Virus record (IMG/VR): IMGVR_UViG_3300021585_000002
Span: 1-50,487 of that record
DNA from: a virus
DNA: 50,487 bases
Reading direction: 5' to 3' (one strand)
Translations under genes and position numbers: made by a program
Shown here: one piece after another, positions 32,012-42,124 of the stretch
Layout: each line of letters starts with the position of its first letter
How positions within the stretch are numbered: position 1 is the first letter of the stretch
The notes under the pieces: model-generated
Seen by the model: the letters and a program-made list of their open reading frames with translations, nothing else
Databases searched by the model: none
Told to the model about the DNA's origin: nothing

Positions 32012-32493
32012 CTATTGGTTTGTACGCTGTTGTCAATAAACACAATGGCAGGGCGTACATTGGCAGCTCCACAAATGTTGAACTGCGAATGCGGCATCAC
32101 AAGTGCTACATCAATACAGGTCGGTTTTTGCACTATCAAGGCTACGCTGAAGACGCAAAGGCGTATGGCGTAGGCGGTTTTGACTTTAAGGTGATTTGCA
32201 AAACCGACTCAATTGAAGAGGCAAAAGAACTGGAGACTGCATTTCTTGAAATGTGGTTGAGTGACTTGTACAACAAGGCACCAAGCGCCAATGGTGCAAC
32301 TGGAGTCAAGCGCAAACGACATCTTTATGTCAAGGCGGCAGCAAAGCGTCTGGCTGACCCTGACTATCGGGCTAAACTTAGTGCGGCGTGTAAGGGCAAA
32401 AGGCAAGTATTGAAGTGCCCGCATTGCGAGGTTGAAGGCGGCGGCGGGAATATGCGCCGTTATCACTTTGACAAGTGTGGGAGCAAGAAGTGA
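32008..32493 (+). CDS. GIY-YIG endonuclease, probable homing type
   Basis: The 161-residue protein has the GIY-YIG nuclease core: GLY (4-6), YIGSS (17-21), then an Arg (27) and a catalytic-type Glu (near 76, in ELETAFLEMWL). The C-terminal part has a Cys/His zinc-binding candidate (C137, C140, H153, C157) and a basic KRLADPDYRAKLSAACKGKR resembling a nuclease-associated DNA-binding module. It is inserted between holin and endolysin, but with 4-base overlaps at both sides, unlike a recent insertion. It might cut DNA of competing phages, or act in the phage's own DNA handling. Confidence 0.8.
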   Translation: MTIGLYAVVNKHNGRAYIGSSTNVELRMRHHKCYINTGRFLHYQGYAEDAKAYGVGGFDFKVICKTDSIEEAKELETAFLEMWLSDLYNKAPSANGATGVKRKRHLYVKAAAKRLADPDYRAKLSAACKGKRQVLKCPHCEVEGGGGNMRRYHFDKCGSKK

Positions 32494-32993
32494 AACTGAG
32501 CCCCATCGGTGCGGCGCTGATGCACCGGTACGAAGGGTATCGGAACAGGCCATATTTATGCCCGGCCCAAATTTGGACGGTTGGCTGGGGAAGAGTTCTG
32601 TATCAAGAGCAGATCAGACTGCCTGTAGTTCGTGTAGGCGACTACCAAGGCATGATCCGCAAAGAGTTCCCGCTGCGCCCTGAAGACAATCGCGCCTGGA
32701 CTAAAGATGAGATTGAAGAGCTCTTCAGCGAAGATGTCGCGTCTTTTGAGCGTGGTGCTCTTCGACTGTCTCCTAATCTGGTTGGTCGTCAAGGCGCATT
32801 TGACGCTGTGGTCTCTTTTGCATTCAACGCAGGCCTGGGAAATTATCAGCGCAGCACCATCCGGATGAAGAATAATCGCGGTGAGTTTGAAGATGCCGCT
32901 GATGCATTCATGATGTGGACAAAGGGTGGTGGCAAGGAATTGCCAGGACTGGTCAGGCGGCGCAGGGATGAACGTGCGTTGTTTTTGGGGTAG
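32490..32993 (+). CDS. Endolysin, GH24 lysozyme
   Basis: The 167-residue protein is a GH24-type (T4/lambdoid) endolysin that cuts peptidoglycan glycan strands. The catalytic triad pattern E-8-C-5-T is complete: Glu15, Cys24, Thr30 (in HRYEGYRNRPYLCPAQIWT). The form with Cys instead of Asp is known in the family. Further family motifs: FDAVVSFAFNAGLG (near 111-124) and RRRRDERALF at the end. No signal peptide or anchor is visible, so export would depend on the holin. The GTG at 32490 overlaps the endonuclease stop (GTGA); an upstream GTG at 32475 is an alternative start. Confidence 0.9.
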   Translation: MKLSPIGAALMHRYEGYRNRPYLCPAQIWTVGWGRVLYQEQIRLPVVRVGDYQGMIRKEFPLRPEDNRAWTKDEIEELFSEDVASFERGALRLSPNLVGRQGAFDAVVSFAFNAGLGNYQRSTIRMKNNRGEFEDAADAFMMWTKGGGKELPGLVRRRRDERALFLG

Positions 32994-32995
32994 TC

Positions 32996-34879
32996 ATGCC
33001 ACTCAAGAAATTTGTAGCCAAGTCTGGTGTAAACAGAGAAAACACCCGCTACTTCAATGAGGGCGGCTGGTACTCCTGTGACAAGATCCGCTTCCGTCAA
33101 GGAAGTCCAGAAAAGATTGGCGGCTGGCAGCAGGTCAGCAATGAGCAGTTCCTGGGTGTGTGCCGCTCCTTGTGGGCGTGGTCGGCTTTGTCAGGCGTGG
33201 CTTATGTAGGGCTTGGCACAAACCTGAAGTACTACATCGCGCTGTCTGGTGGGGGCACGTACAACGATGTCACGCCCATCCGAAGCACAGCAACACTGAA
33301 CAATCCGTTTACAGGCAACGGCACCACCACCGTCACTGTGACTGATGTTGCTCACGGCTGCATCACGGGTGATTTCGTAACTTTCAGTGGCGCGACAGGC
33401 ACTTACGACACCATTTTTAATGCAGAGTTTCAAGTCACGGTTCTGACCGCCGACACATACACCATCACAACCGGCTCCAACATTGCTGTTGGCTCTTATG
33501 GTGGCGCTACTGTCCTTGCAAGTTACCAAGTAAGTGTTGGTGATGTTCTGCAAACAGCAGTGACTGGCTGGGGTGCCGGAGGATGGGGCCTTGGGACTTG
33601 GGGCAACGGCCTTGCAAGCACATCGTCTATCCGTGTTTGGAACAATGACAACTTTGGCGAAGACTTGATCTTTGGGCCTAAGGATGGTCCGCTGTATTAC
33701 TGGGACCAGACAGCAGGTTTAAGCACTCGTGGCGTGGCGCTGACATCTTTGGCTGGTGCCTCTGATGTGCCTACCGTGCAGCACTTGGTTGTGGTGTCCG
33801 ACACATCGCGTTTTGTTTTGGCGCTGGGCTGTAATGACTACGGCTCTGCCACGCAAGACACAATGCTGATCAGATGGTCGGATCAGGAGAGCGCGGTCAA
33901 TTGGACCCCTTCTGCAACCAATCAAGCGGGCAGCTTGCGCCTGTCTCACGGCTCTGTCATTGAGGCTGTAGCCCAGGTCCGCCAGGAGTTCTTGGTTTGG
34001 ACCGACACAGCCTTGTACTCACTGCAGTACCTGGGGCCTCCTATTGTCTGGGGCTCACAGATCCTATCCGACAGCGTTTCCATCCTTAGTGACCGCGCAT
34101 GGGCGACGGCTGCTGGTGTGACGTACTGGATGGGTAACGGTAAGTTTTATATGTACGACGGTCGCGTCCAGAATCTGGTCTGCGATCTGCGTCAGTTTGT
34201 GTTTAACAATTTCAACCTAAACCAATCTCAGCAGGTTTTTGCATCCACAAACGAGCAGTTCAATGAAGTTTGGTGGTTTTACTGCTCCAAGAATAGCACC
34301 GCGATTGACAGTTACGTGATCTACAACTACGTCGAGAAGGCGTGGTATTACGGAACGATGGGCAGGACCGCTTGGATTGACACCAGCGTGTCCAATGATG
34401 TGCCAATGGCTACCGACTACAACCGGCGCTTGATTTATCACGAGACCGGCGTTGATGACAACGCCACGACGACCACGCTGCCGATTGCAGCGTTCATTAC
34501 TTCGTCCGAGTTTGATATTGAAGACGGGCACAACTTTGGGTTTGTCTGGCGGGTGCTGCCTGATGTGAACTTCACCGGTTCCATATCTGAAAGCCCGACG
34601 ATGAACCTGACGCTGTTACCTTTGCAGAACTCAGGCTCAGGGTATACCCGAGGTGTGGTGCCTGTTGCTTCCGTGACTTCAGATATGTCGGTGGCAGGTG
34701 AAAACGCTTACCCTGTAGTGCGTAGCGCCACAGTGCCGATTGACCAGTTCACGGGGCAGGTAAACATTCGAGTGCGTGGCAGGCAGATTTCTCTCAAGGC
34801 CGCATCAGACCAACTTGGTGTGCAGTGGCAGCTTGGTGCATGTCGTTTAGACATCAGGCCTGACGGACGTAAATCGTGA
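32996..34879 (+). CDS. Large tail structural protein
   Basis: The 627-residue protein starts MPLKKFVAKSGVNRENTRYF, then FNEGGWYSCDKIRFRQGSPE and GGWQ, an N-terminal pattern I know from podovirus-type virion genes annotated as tail or stabilisation proteins. The middle has Trp/Gly sequence TGWGAGGWGLGTWGNG (near 190-205), similar to the spacers in the protein at 23021. The rest is beta-rich, with repeated W-D and W-G turns suggestive of a propeller-like structure. It starts 2 bases after the endolysin stop. A role like P22 gp10 (tail stabilisation hub) is plausible but not proven. Confidence 0.65.
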   Translation: MPLKKFVAKSGVNRENTRYFNEGGWYSCDKIRFRQGSPEKIGGWQQVSNEQFLGVCRSLWAWSALSGVAYVGLGTNLKYYIALSGGGTYNDVTPIRSTATLNNPFTGNGTTTVTVTDVAHGCITGDFVTFSGATGTYDTIFNAEFQVTVLTADTYTITTGSNIAVGSYGGATVLASYQVSVGDVLQTAVTGWGAGGWGLGTWGNGLASTSSIRVWNNDNFGEDLIFGPKDGPLYYWDQTAGLSTRGVALTSLAGASDVPTVQHLVVVSDTSRFVLALGCNDYGSATQDTMLIRWSDQESAVNWTPSATNQAGSLRLSHGSVIEAVAQVRQEFLVWTDTALYSLQYLGPPIVWGSQILSDSVSILSDRAWATAAGVTYWMGNGKFYMYDGRVQNLVCDLRQFVFNNFNLNQSQQVFASTNEQFNEVWWFYCSKNSTAIDSYVIYNYVEKAWYYGTMGRTAWIDTSVSNDVPMATDYNRRLIYHETGVDDNATTTTLPIAAFITSSEFDIEDGHNFGFVWRVLPDVNFTGSISESPTMNLTLLPLQNSGSGYTRGVVPVASVTSDMSVAGENAYPVVRSATVPIDQFTGQVNIRVRGRQISLKAASDQLGVQWQLGACRLDIRPDGRKS

Positions 34880-36246
34880 CGATCTGGGCAGCCATCATCA
34901 AGCGCTTTACCGCGCCTGCGCTACCCAAGCCAACGCTAGACTACGACAAGTCCTATATGGACGCGCTTGTCAATGTGCTGCGCCTGTACTTCAATCAGCT
35001 TGACAACTTACTGGGGCAGATCGTGGCAACTACAGGAAACCCAGTACCAATCTCTATTGGCGGCACCAATGTTGATGCGTTCGGGCGGCTAAGAACCAGC
35101 GCTCCGTACACGCTGTTTGATTCTCAGAACCGCTACGCTATTGACAATCAGTTTGACACCAGCACCGCCACTGGAGGCTCAACCACGTACTTGACCAACG
35201 AATCATCGGTGAGGATGAATGTCACCACCTCCAGTGGGTCTGAAGTTGTAAGACAGACTTACAGGTGCATGCCGTACCAGCCGGGTAAGGGGTTGTTGTG
35301 TTTGGCTACGTTCGTCATGAACACTGCCAAGACCGGGCTGCGTCAACGGGCGGGGTACTTTGGAACCCAAAACGGCGTCTTCCTCCAGCAAGCGGACAGC
35401 ACTGTTTCCTTCGTCCTGAGGTCTTACATCTCAGGATCTGTCAGCGATGCGCGGGCGGTCAACCAAGCGGACTGGAACGGCGACAAACTTGATGGGACGG
35501 GGGACTCCGGCTACACCCTGGACCTGACCAAAGCACAAATTTTGTGGATGGACTTTGAGTGGCTTGGGGTTGGATCTGTTCGGTGCGGGTTCATCATTGA
35601 CGGCAACTACATCGTCTGCCACACCTTTGAGAATGCAAACGACATCACTTCTGTTTACATGACCACGGCAATTTTGCCGGTCAGGTACGAGATTACCAAC
35701 ACCGCAGCGACGGCAAGCGCTTCGTTCATGAAGCAAATTTGCTCCTCGGTGGTTTCAGAAGGTGGGTACGAACAGACATCCATTGAGCACGTGGCCCGCA
35801 GAACTGCAACACTGACCGGGATAGGCACGACTTTTGTACCGTTGGTGTCCATCCGGCTGGCTTCTACGGCGCTGAACGCAGTGGTGCTCCCTGCCAAATT
35901 TAACGTAATGCCGACCTCAACGGGGGACGATTTTGAGGTTATTCTGGCAAAGAACAGCACGGGGCTGACTGGGGCTTCTTGGGCTGCAGTTGCAAGTGAC
36001 GCCAACGTGGAGATGGACACTTCTGCCACGGCCATGACGGTAGGCGCCATTGTAGATATCCAGTACGTTAAGTCCACTAACCAGTCCAGCGGGACGATCA
36101 ACCAGACTGCTGGGTACAACTGGGATCTTCAGTTGGGCTCCTCCTTGACTGGGACGAGTGATATCTATACGCTGGGCATCCGGGTGCTGTCTGGCTCTTC
36201 CGGTGCGGCCATCGGGTCTTTGACCTTCTACGATTTGACGCAGTGA
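34876..36246 (+). CDS. Virion structural protein of the tail
   Basis: The 456-residue protein (GTG start overlapping the previous stop by 4 bases) has a helical N-terminus (YDKSYMDALVNVLRLYFNQL, about 23-42), then a beta-rich domain starting NRYAIDNQFDTSTATGGSTT (about 85-104) with further conserved-looking segments (SEVVRQTYRCMPYQPGKG, near 121-138). Such proteins occur next to tail hub genes in environmental phages. It is probably a tail or fibre-base component. The specific role is unknown. Confidence 0.6.
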   Translation: MTIWAAIIKRFTAPALPKPTLDYDKSYMDALVNVLRLYFNQLDNLLGQIVATTGNPVPISIGGTNVDAFGRLRTSAPYTLFDSQNRYAIDNQFDTSTATGGSTTYLTNESSVRMNVTTSSGSEVVRQTYRCMPYQPGKGLLCLATFVMNTAKTGLRQRAGYFGTQNGVFLQQADSTVSFVLRSYISGSVSDARAVNQADWNGDKLDGTGDSGYTLDLTKAQILWMDFEWLGVGSVRCGFIIDGNYIVCHTFENANDITSVYMTTAILPVRYEITNTAATASASFMKQICSSVVSEGGYEQTSIEHVARRTATLTGIGTTFVPLVSIRLASTALNAVVLPAKFNVMPTSTGDDFEVILAKNSTGLTGASWAAVASDANVEMDTSATAMTVGAIVDIQYVKSTNQSSGTINQTAGYNWDLQLGSSLTGTSDIYTLGIRVLSGSSGAAIGSLTFYDLTQ

Positions 36247-36257
36247 TAGGTTAAGAA

Positions 36258-39200
36258 ATGGCTCTTCCGCTGTATCAAACGCTATCTTCTCAAGAACAGT
36301 TTGAGCGTCTTGGCGCAGCCATGCCGACCGGGTGGGAAACCACCACAGACCCACTTGCAAGAATCAACTTACTCAACCAACTTGGTGTAAGTGGGGATCA
36401 GCTAAGAGATGTCCTTGGGTACTCTCAAGGCGATGTTGATTGGATGCAAAGCAAGGGTCTGGGAGTTCCTGCTCCCACCCCTGCGCCAACTCCAGCCCCA
36501 ATACAACAGAACGCTTATCAAACCCTGGCACAAGAGCCTGGATTTGACACCGATGCATATACATACGAAGACCTCGTATCTGATTACGTTGCCCCGACGC
36601 CGACTCTGGCTCCAACACCCGCGCTCAATCAATACGGATATTCCGAAGAAGATTGGAATGCTTTTAGCCCTGAAGCGCGTAGTTTTATCGAGCGACCAGA
36701 AACCGCAAATCTTGGTCGTGGCACGGACACCAGGGATTTCCTTGGTGATGATATTCAAATCAATAAGGAAATAGGACAAACAGGCGATAGTTGGTCTGGT
36801 AAAACTACAACTTACCAAGCATATGATGCCTACGGTAACCCAACGCAAACATTTGATGTTTCTGAGAGTGGCCTAAAAGAAGGCTTGGCTATAGCGGCTA
36901 CTATGGCCGCTTCAATGGCTACGCTAAACCCGGCATTTACCGCTGGGATTGGTGGAACTATTGCATCCACACTAGGTATCCAGGGGTTATCTGCAGCGGC
37001 AACATCGGCTCTTGGTAGTGCTGCTGTTAATGCAGCAGTTACGGCTGCAAAAGGTGGCAGTTTTGAAGATGTTTTGCAAGCAGCAGCAGCAAGCGGGCTT
37101 GGAAGCGTAGCGGCAGAAAAAGTTGCTGCGTTTGCAAACTCGGCTGGCTCTCAAGTTGCAAGCCAACTAAACAGTTCTGCACTTGGCCAAGCCGTAACAA
37201 GCGGCATCACTGCGGGTGCGCGGGCACTCCCATCGGCGATTGCAACCGGTGACTTTGGCAACGTCCTGACCAGCGCACTGACTGGCGGAGCCACGGCAGG
37301 CATTACCACGGGTATTTCCAACCTGACTGGGTTTACACCGTCTGAGATCAATGCTGCTGTAAACATTGCACAGGGTGCTGCGTCTGGTGACTATGCCAAG
37401 ATGCTGGCGGGGGCTGGTTCGTTTACGGATAGCCCAATCCCTGGCCTTGCTTCCAAAGCCTTGACGCTGAAAGAAGCGGTTGAGTCTGGTAATCCAACAA
37501 GGATCATGTCAGCCATGCAGGGCTTTGGCTCTGCGATGGATGCGTACAACAACCAGCAGGCACGAGACAACAGCAAGACAGACACAGGCGACGAAACCGC
37601 CCGCCTTCAGGCCCGTTATGGCACTGCAGATGACGCAGTCATCAAGCAGATTGAGGCCATGTCTCCCAAGACAACTGGCCCTGCCGGCACAACGGCAGAT
37701 GTTGAGCAGGCTCTGTACGAGGATGTGCTGAGACAAGCTCCGTCTGTTACAGAGTCCACCATCACGCCTGAGGAGTTGGCTCGGATTGTCAGCGGGGACA
37801 CAGCGCCTACGGCCAAAACAACTACCGAAACAACCGCTCCGGTCCAAGGCCCATACGACAAGTATGTTGACTTCGGTGAGGCGTTCCGCGCAGCCAGAAG
37901 CGTGCTTGGTGCTGGCAAATCGTTTACATGGACCGATCCGATCACCGGCTCAACAAAGACTTACACAACGGACTACGCTCCTGCCGCACCAAAGGATGCA
38001 GGTGCCGGAAGAGGTATCGCACCAGGGGTGACTGCAGCAAATGCAGCACAGCTTTCTGCAATTCCGTTGCGAACAGAAACTGCGCGAACTGTTTCAACGC
38101 CTAAGTTGACCGACACAGATTCCGGCATTGACTATTCTGCCGCTGCTACTGATATGCAGGGAACCGCGCCAAGTGCAGACGCAACATATGCAACGCTAAG
38201 TCAAAACGCACAGAGCCTTGCCAATGCCGCTAAGGGCACTGCTTTCCAAACGCCGACAGCGCTAGTATTAGATGCCGTGTCCCAATTGGGGACATCGTTT
38301 TCGTCTGCCTTTGGCGGCGTAGGTAAAGACAATACAACTCTGCAAGAGTTTAAGAAAATACAAGATATTGCAACAAGCATAACGCCTGATGCTGTTTTAA
38401 AAGATCTTGCAAGCCTTAACAAGAGTATTCAAAGTGCTGATGGCGTTCTGCAAACATTAGGTGCAGTTGGCGCAGGTATTTATAAGCAACCTTTAGCAAT
38501 AGGTTGGCAAATTGGCTCTGAAATTGTTCAAGAAATACCATTGCTTGGTATAGGCAAGGCAGTTCAAGTTGGTGCTAAAGCTCTTGAATTTAGCAAAAGA
38601 ATTGCCGATACCTTGGGTGTCACTACTTCGGTGGCGTCCAATATGCTGGAAAACGGCGGGTCCGCAAGAAACGAGACTTATGACGCTACGCAAGCACTAT
38701 TAAAAGACAGCGTAAAGTCTGGACAAATTACACAAGTAGAAGCTGACACGATTGCGCAAAAGCAAGCAGACAATGCTTTTGTTAAATCAATGGCAGTGAC
38801 TGGTGCAATATCGTTTATACCCGGTGGCACCGCCCTGGAAAAACGCATTATTGTTGGCGGCGCAGTAAATGACGCCAAGAGTGCCATTACAACCGGCTTG
38901 AAGGTTGCGGCAAAAGAAACAGTTCCAGAAGGCGTGGAAGAGGGTGCCACAGACTATATAACTCAAGGAGAGTCATTAAGGTCTATTGGCAAGGGATACG
39001 CAGATGTAAGCCCAAGTCAAGTTGCTGCTGCAACAGGTCTAGGCGCAATCATTGGCGCTGGGTCTTCTGGCAGTATTGCCACGGGCGCAGGTGTTGTTGA
39101 CACTTTGAGTGGGTCAACAGGTGCAGCCGCCACGGAGCCTGGAGTAGCGCAAACCGTCTCATCTGGCGATGTAACAAAACCCGCAGTCAAAACAGAGCCA

Positions 39201-40412
39201 ACATTTGACCCCAACACTGTGGTTGCCACAGATCCAGATACGGGCGATACGTTGACTCTTGGTGATTTAACCGGCTCAACTATTAGTTCTGCTGGCACCA
39301 CCACAAAGATTGACCCAACTTTAGAGCCACTAAGTGACACTGAGCTTGACAGCGACCAGATCATCAATGACTACATCAATGAAGTCCTTGGTGGCAATGC
39401 GCCTGCAACAAGCTCAACGGAGAATGTTGTTTTAGGCACTGATCCAGATACTGGGGCAGAAGTCACGATGGGTGACTTGGGCTTGACGCCAAAAACCACA
39501 ACTGAAACTGCGCCTGATTTATCTACGCCTATTGCAACAGATCAAAACACAGGTGAAGTGATTACGCTTGGTGATGTAACGGCAACAACCGCTCCAGATA
39601 CAACACCCAAGACTGAGGCCACATCAGATACCGCACCCAAGCCGGATACGCGGCCCGACACACAGCCTGATGTCCAGCCGGACACACAACCAGAACCGGA
39701 CACAACACCTGATGTTGCCCCGGATACTGCTCCTGATACGGCACCAGATACCGCACCAGACACGGCTCCCGACACAGTCCCGGATGTTGCGCCAGACACG
39801 GCTCCTGATACTACGCCTGACGTAACTCCTGATACTGCTCCAGACACCACTCCGGACACCACTCCGGACACCACGCCGGACACCACGCCGGACACTGCTC
39901 CGGATACCGCGCCTGATGTGGCTCCGGACACCACGCCAGATACCACGCCAGATACCACGCCAGATACCACTCCTGATACCACGCCTGATGTAGCGCCGGA
40001 TACGACACCCGACACTGTGACGGACACCACTCCAGATACAAAAACAGAAATACCTCCTGAAGTTAAGCCGCGTGTGAGCGTTGAACCCCCAACGCCTGAA
40101 CCTACCCCCGCTCCTACGCCTGCACCAACTCCGCCGCCTCCTGCGCCGACACCAGCACCTCCGGCTCCAACTCCTGCGCCGACACCTGCTCCTACGCCTA
40201 AGCCAGCGACTACGTCTAAACCCAAAGCCCCTAGTCCTGCGCCTAAGCCTCAGGCACAATCACCGCAGATGACTCCAGAGCTTGCAGCGTTTATTCAGGA
40301 ACTGATGCGGACAGAAGAAGCGGATCTGGAAGCAATGACGATGGTGCGCAAAGCAGAGCGCGAAGAAAAGCGCAAAGGCGCTCGTGAAAAACTGAAGTCT
40401 AGAAAGGCTTGA
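36258..40412 (+). CDS. 1384-residue virion protein with PDT repeats
   Basis: The N-terminus (about 1-75) has a globular helical pattern (LARINLLNQLGVSGDQLRDV) followed by Ala/Pro-Thr linkers. Residues about 210-420 are Ala/Gly-rich and hydrophobic, resembling membrane-interacting or ejection-channel parts. A unit TDPDTG...TLGDL occurs three times near 990-1110. Then a xPDT tetrapeptide array (about 1128-1263) and a Pro/Ala/Thr run (PTPAPTPAP) lead to a basic helical C-terminus (ADLEAMTMVRKAEREEKRKG). Such composition fits a large injected protein or internal core protein. The next gene starts 3 bases after its stop. Confidence 0.6.
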   Translation: MALPLYQTLSSQEQFERLGAAMPTGWETTTDPLARINLLNQLGVSGDQLRDVLGYSQGDVDWMQSKGLGVPAPTPAPTPAPIQQNAYQTLAQEPGFDTDAYTYEDLVSDYVAPTPTLAPTPALNQYGYSEEDWNAFSPEARSFIERPETANLGRGTDTRDFLGDDIQINKEIGQTGDSWSGKTTTYQAYDAYGNPTQTFDVSESGLKEGLAIAATMAASMATLNPAFTAGIGGTIASTLGIQGLSAAATSALGSAAVNAAVTAAKGGSFEDVLQAAAASGLGSVAAEKVAAFANSAGSQVASQLNSSALGQAVTSGITAGARALPSAIATGDFGNVLTSALTGGATAGITTGISNLTGFTPSEINAAVNIAQGAASGDYAKMLAGAGSFTDSPIPGLASKALTLKEAVESGNPTRIMSAMQGFGSAMDAYNNQQARDNSKTDTGDETARLQARYGTADDAVIKQIEAMSPKTTGPAGTTADVEQALYEDVLRQAPSVTESTITPEELARIVSGDTAPTAKTTTETTAPVQGPYDKYVDFGEAFRAARSVLGAGKSFTWTDPITGSTKTYTTDYAPAAPKDAGAGRGIAPGVTAANAAQLSAIPLRTETARTVSTPKLTDTDSGIDYSAAATDMQGTAPSADATYATLSQNAQSLANAAKGTAFQTPTALVLDAVSQLGTSFSSAFGGVGKDNTTLQEFKKIQDIATSITPDAVLKDLASLNKSIQSADGVLQTLGAVGAGIYKQPLAIGWQIGSEIVQEIPLLGIGKAVQVGAKALEFSKRIADTLGVTTSVASNMLENGGSARNETYDATQALLKDSVKSGQITQVEADTIAQKQADNAFVKSMAVTGAISFIPGGTALEKRIIVGGAVNDAKSAITTGLKVAAKETVPEGVEEGATDYITQGESLRSIGKGYADVSPSQVAAATGLGAIIGAGSSGSIATGAGVVDTLSGSTGAAATEPGVAQTVSSGDVTKPAVKTEPTFDPNTVVATDPDTGDTLTLGDLTGSTISSAGTTTKIDPTLEPLSDTELDSDQIINDYINEVLGGNAPATSSTENVVLGTDPDTGAEVTMGDLGLTPKTTTETAPDLSTPIATDQNTGEVITLGDVTATTAPDTTPKTEATSDTAPKPDTRPDTQPDVQPDTQPEPDTTPDVAPDTAPDTAPDTAPDTAPDTVPDVAPDTAPDTTPDVTPDTAPDTTPDTTPDTTPDTTPDTAPDTAPDVAPDTTPDTTPDTTPDTTPDTTPDVAPDTTPDTVTDTTPDTKTEIPPEVKPRVSVEPPTPEPTPAPTPAPTPPPPAPTPAPPAPTPAPTPAPTPKPATTSKPKAPSPAPKPQAQSPQMTPELAAFIQELMRTEEADLEAMTMVRKAEREEKRKGAREKLKSRKA
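39640..40045. repeat. xPDT coding repeat array
   Basis: Tandem four-codon units, mostly Thr/Ala/Val-Pro-Asp-Thr, with varying codons. The array would form an extended, flexible acidic linker. Some local runs (for example 39840-39900 and 39940-39990) are nearly identical in DNA, so slippage is possible here. Confidence 0.8.
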
Positions 40413-40414
40413 TC

Positions 40415-42115
40415 ATGGAAGACGATTATGTTGTTACCCCTGGCGGCGTTGTCAGTGTTGGGGGAGAGCCATATGTTGATCCCGCTCTAGACTACTCCAC
40501 GCTTCTGCCCACATCAGATCCTTTGCCTGCTGGCAGTTATGACATTGACAAGGATCTTGCAAGCTGGACTGGCGGTGCAAAAGATATTCTTGGCTCTTAC
40601 AAGAAGCTCTTTGAAAAGATCAAGTCAGGCAATGCGGGGGCTACTGAATACGCCGCTGCCGCTGGCATCCTTGGCCTTTTGATGCCAAGTCTTAACCAGC
40701 CCAAGACCAAGGGCTGGAAGGGATCAGTTGACTTAAATCGTCAGTTCACCCGCACGCCCATTGCTCAGCCTGTGTTTACACCGTATGCGCAAAGCGCTGC
40801 TCCGGTGATGGGACGACAGTTCTTCAACTCGACGTATGGTGCTGCGCCTGCTGCGGCACCTGCTGCTCCCGCACCTACTACGCCACCGACCTTTCCTGAT
40901 GCAACTCTTCCGGGGACTCTTGTCCCGCAAGAGCCAAACTATGCAGAGTCGGCTGGCGCGGCAGAAGGTGGCCTGATGGGCTATGCCCGTGGTGGCAAAG
41001 CGATGCCTCCTCGTTACTTGCGCGGACAAACTGATGGCATGGCAGACAAGATTCCCAGCAATATTGATGGGGTCCAACCTGCCAAGCTCAGTCACGGTGA
41101 GTTCGTGATCCCTGCTGATGTGGTTTCCCACCTTGGGAATGGCAACTCTGATGCTGGAGCCAAGGTTCTGTACAAGATGATGGACCGCGTTCGTCAGGCC
41201 AGGACCGGCAACAAGAAGCAAGGTAAACAGATCAACCCGGAGAAATTTACACCGGGCGGCATTGCTGGCTATGCCGGTGGTGGTGCTGTTGCGTTCCAGA
41301 CGGGCGGAACAACTGCGCCGCTGGGTGCTTCTAGTGAGCAGAACATCTCTGAATGGGCTGGTCCCTATGTAGGCGACATGCTCAGCAAGACTGCTGCGTT
41401 GACCAACACGCCTTACCAAGCCTACCAGGGTCCGCTTGTCGCTGGCACCTCACCGCTGCAGAGCAAGGTGTTTGGCGGCCTAGAGAGCTTGAGCTTCCCC
41501 GGACAACTGGGGCAGTCGTTTACAGCACAAGGTGCGTATCAACTGCCCAGCATGACTTCTACGGGGGTCACCGGTCAAACTACAGGGCCTACTGGCATCG
41601 CGTCTCAGTACATGAATCCGTACCTAAACGCTGTGCTGACGCCTCAACTGGAAGAGCTTCGCCGTCAGTCTCAGATCACGCAGATGGGCACGGCTGGCAA
41701 ACTAGCCCAGGCGGGTGCGTATGGCGGTTCTCGTCAGGCCATCATGGACGCCGAGACCCAGCGTAACCTGCTGCAAGAGCAAAACAAGGCCATTGGTACT
41801 GGGTATTCCAACGCTTATGACCGGGCGATGGGTCAGTTCAACACTGAGCAGCAACAGGCCAGAACTCTTGCAGACATGATGGAAGAGGCTGGTCAGAAGC
41901 AACGCGGCATCGAACAAGAAGGCATCACCGCAATCCAGAAGCAGTACGAGACTGAGTTGCTTGATCCGTTTACAAAGCTGCGATTCCAGAAGGAAATGCT
42001 GCAAGGTCTGCCGGTTGCGACTGCTTCCACCACTGCCAATCAATCCACGATGGGGCAGCTTGGTTCCGGGTTTGAGAACATTGGCAAGTTGATGAAAGAA
42101 CTCGGCCTTTCCTGA
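40415..42115 (+). CDS. Internal virion-type protein
   Basis: The 566-residue protein starts at ATG 40415 (a TTG at 40409 is in frame but weak). It has an Ala/Pro-rich middle and two Gly-Gly elements (GYARGGKAMPPRYLRG near 193-208 and GYAGGGAVAF near 288), with PAKLSHGEFVIPADVVSHLG (about 226-245) between. I recognise this last motif from large virion proteins of environmental podoviruses. The C-terminal 200 residues are helical with Gln-rich stretches. The group of three large genes here probably makes internal or ejected virion parts. The leader has AAAGG. Confidence 0.65.
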   Translation: MEDDYVVTPGGVVSVGGEPYVDPALDYSTLLPTSDPLPAGSYDIDKDLASWTGGAKDILGSYKKLFEKIKSGNAGATEYAAAAGILGLLMPSLNQPKTKGWKGSVDLNRQFTRTPIAQPVFTPYAQSAAPVMGRQFFNSTYGAAPAAAPAAPAPTTPPTFPDATLPGTLVPQEPNYAESAGAAEGGLMGYARGGKAMPPRYLRGQTDGMADKIPSNIDGVQPAKLSHGEFVIPADVVSHLGNGNSDAGAKVLYKMMDRVRQARTGNKKQGKQINPEKFTPGGIAGYAGGGAVAFQTGGTTAPLGASSEQNISEWAGPYVGDMLSKTAALTNTPYQAYQGPLVAGTSPLQSKVFGGLESLSFPGQLGQSFTAQGAYQLPSMTSTGVTGQTTGPTGIASQYMNPYLNAVLTPQLEELRRQSQITQMGTAGKLAQAGAYGGSRQAIMDAETQRNLLQEQNKAIGTGYSNAYDRAMGQFNTEQQQARTLADMMEEAGQKQRGIEQEGITAIQKQYETELLDPFTKLRFQKEMLQGLPVATASTTANQSTMGQLGSGFENIGKLMKELGLS

Positions 42116-42124
42116 GGAATAGAT

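Noticed and set aside
39542-40225. Long leftward frame with a Val-Ser-Gly repeat opposite the xPDT array
   Set aside because: It mirrors the repeat on the other strand, has no ribosome binding site and lies inside a long well-formed + strand gene.
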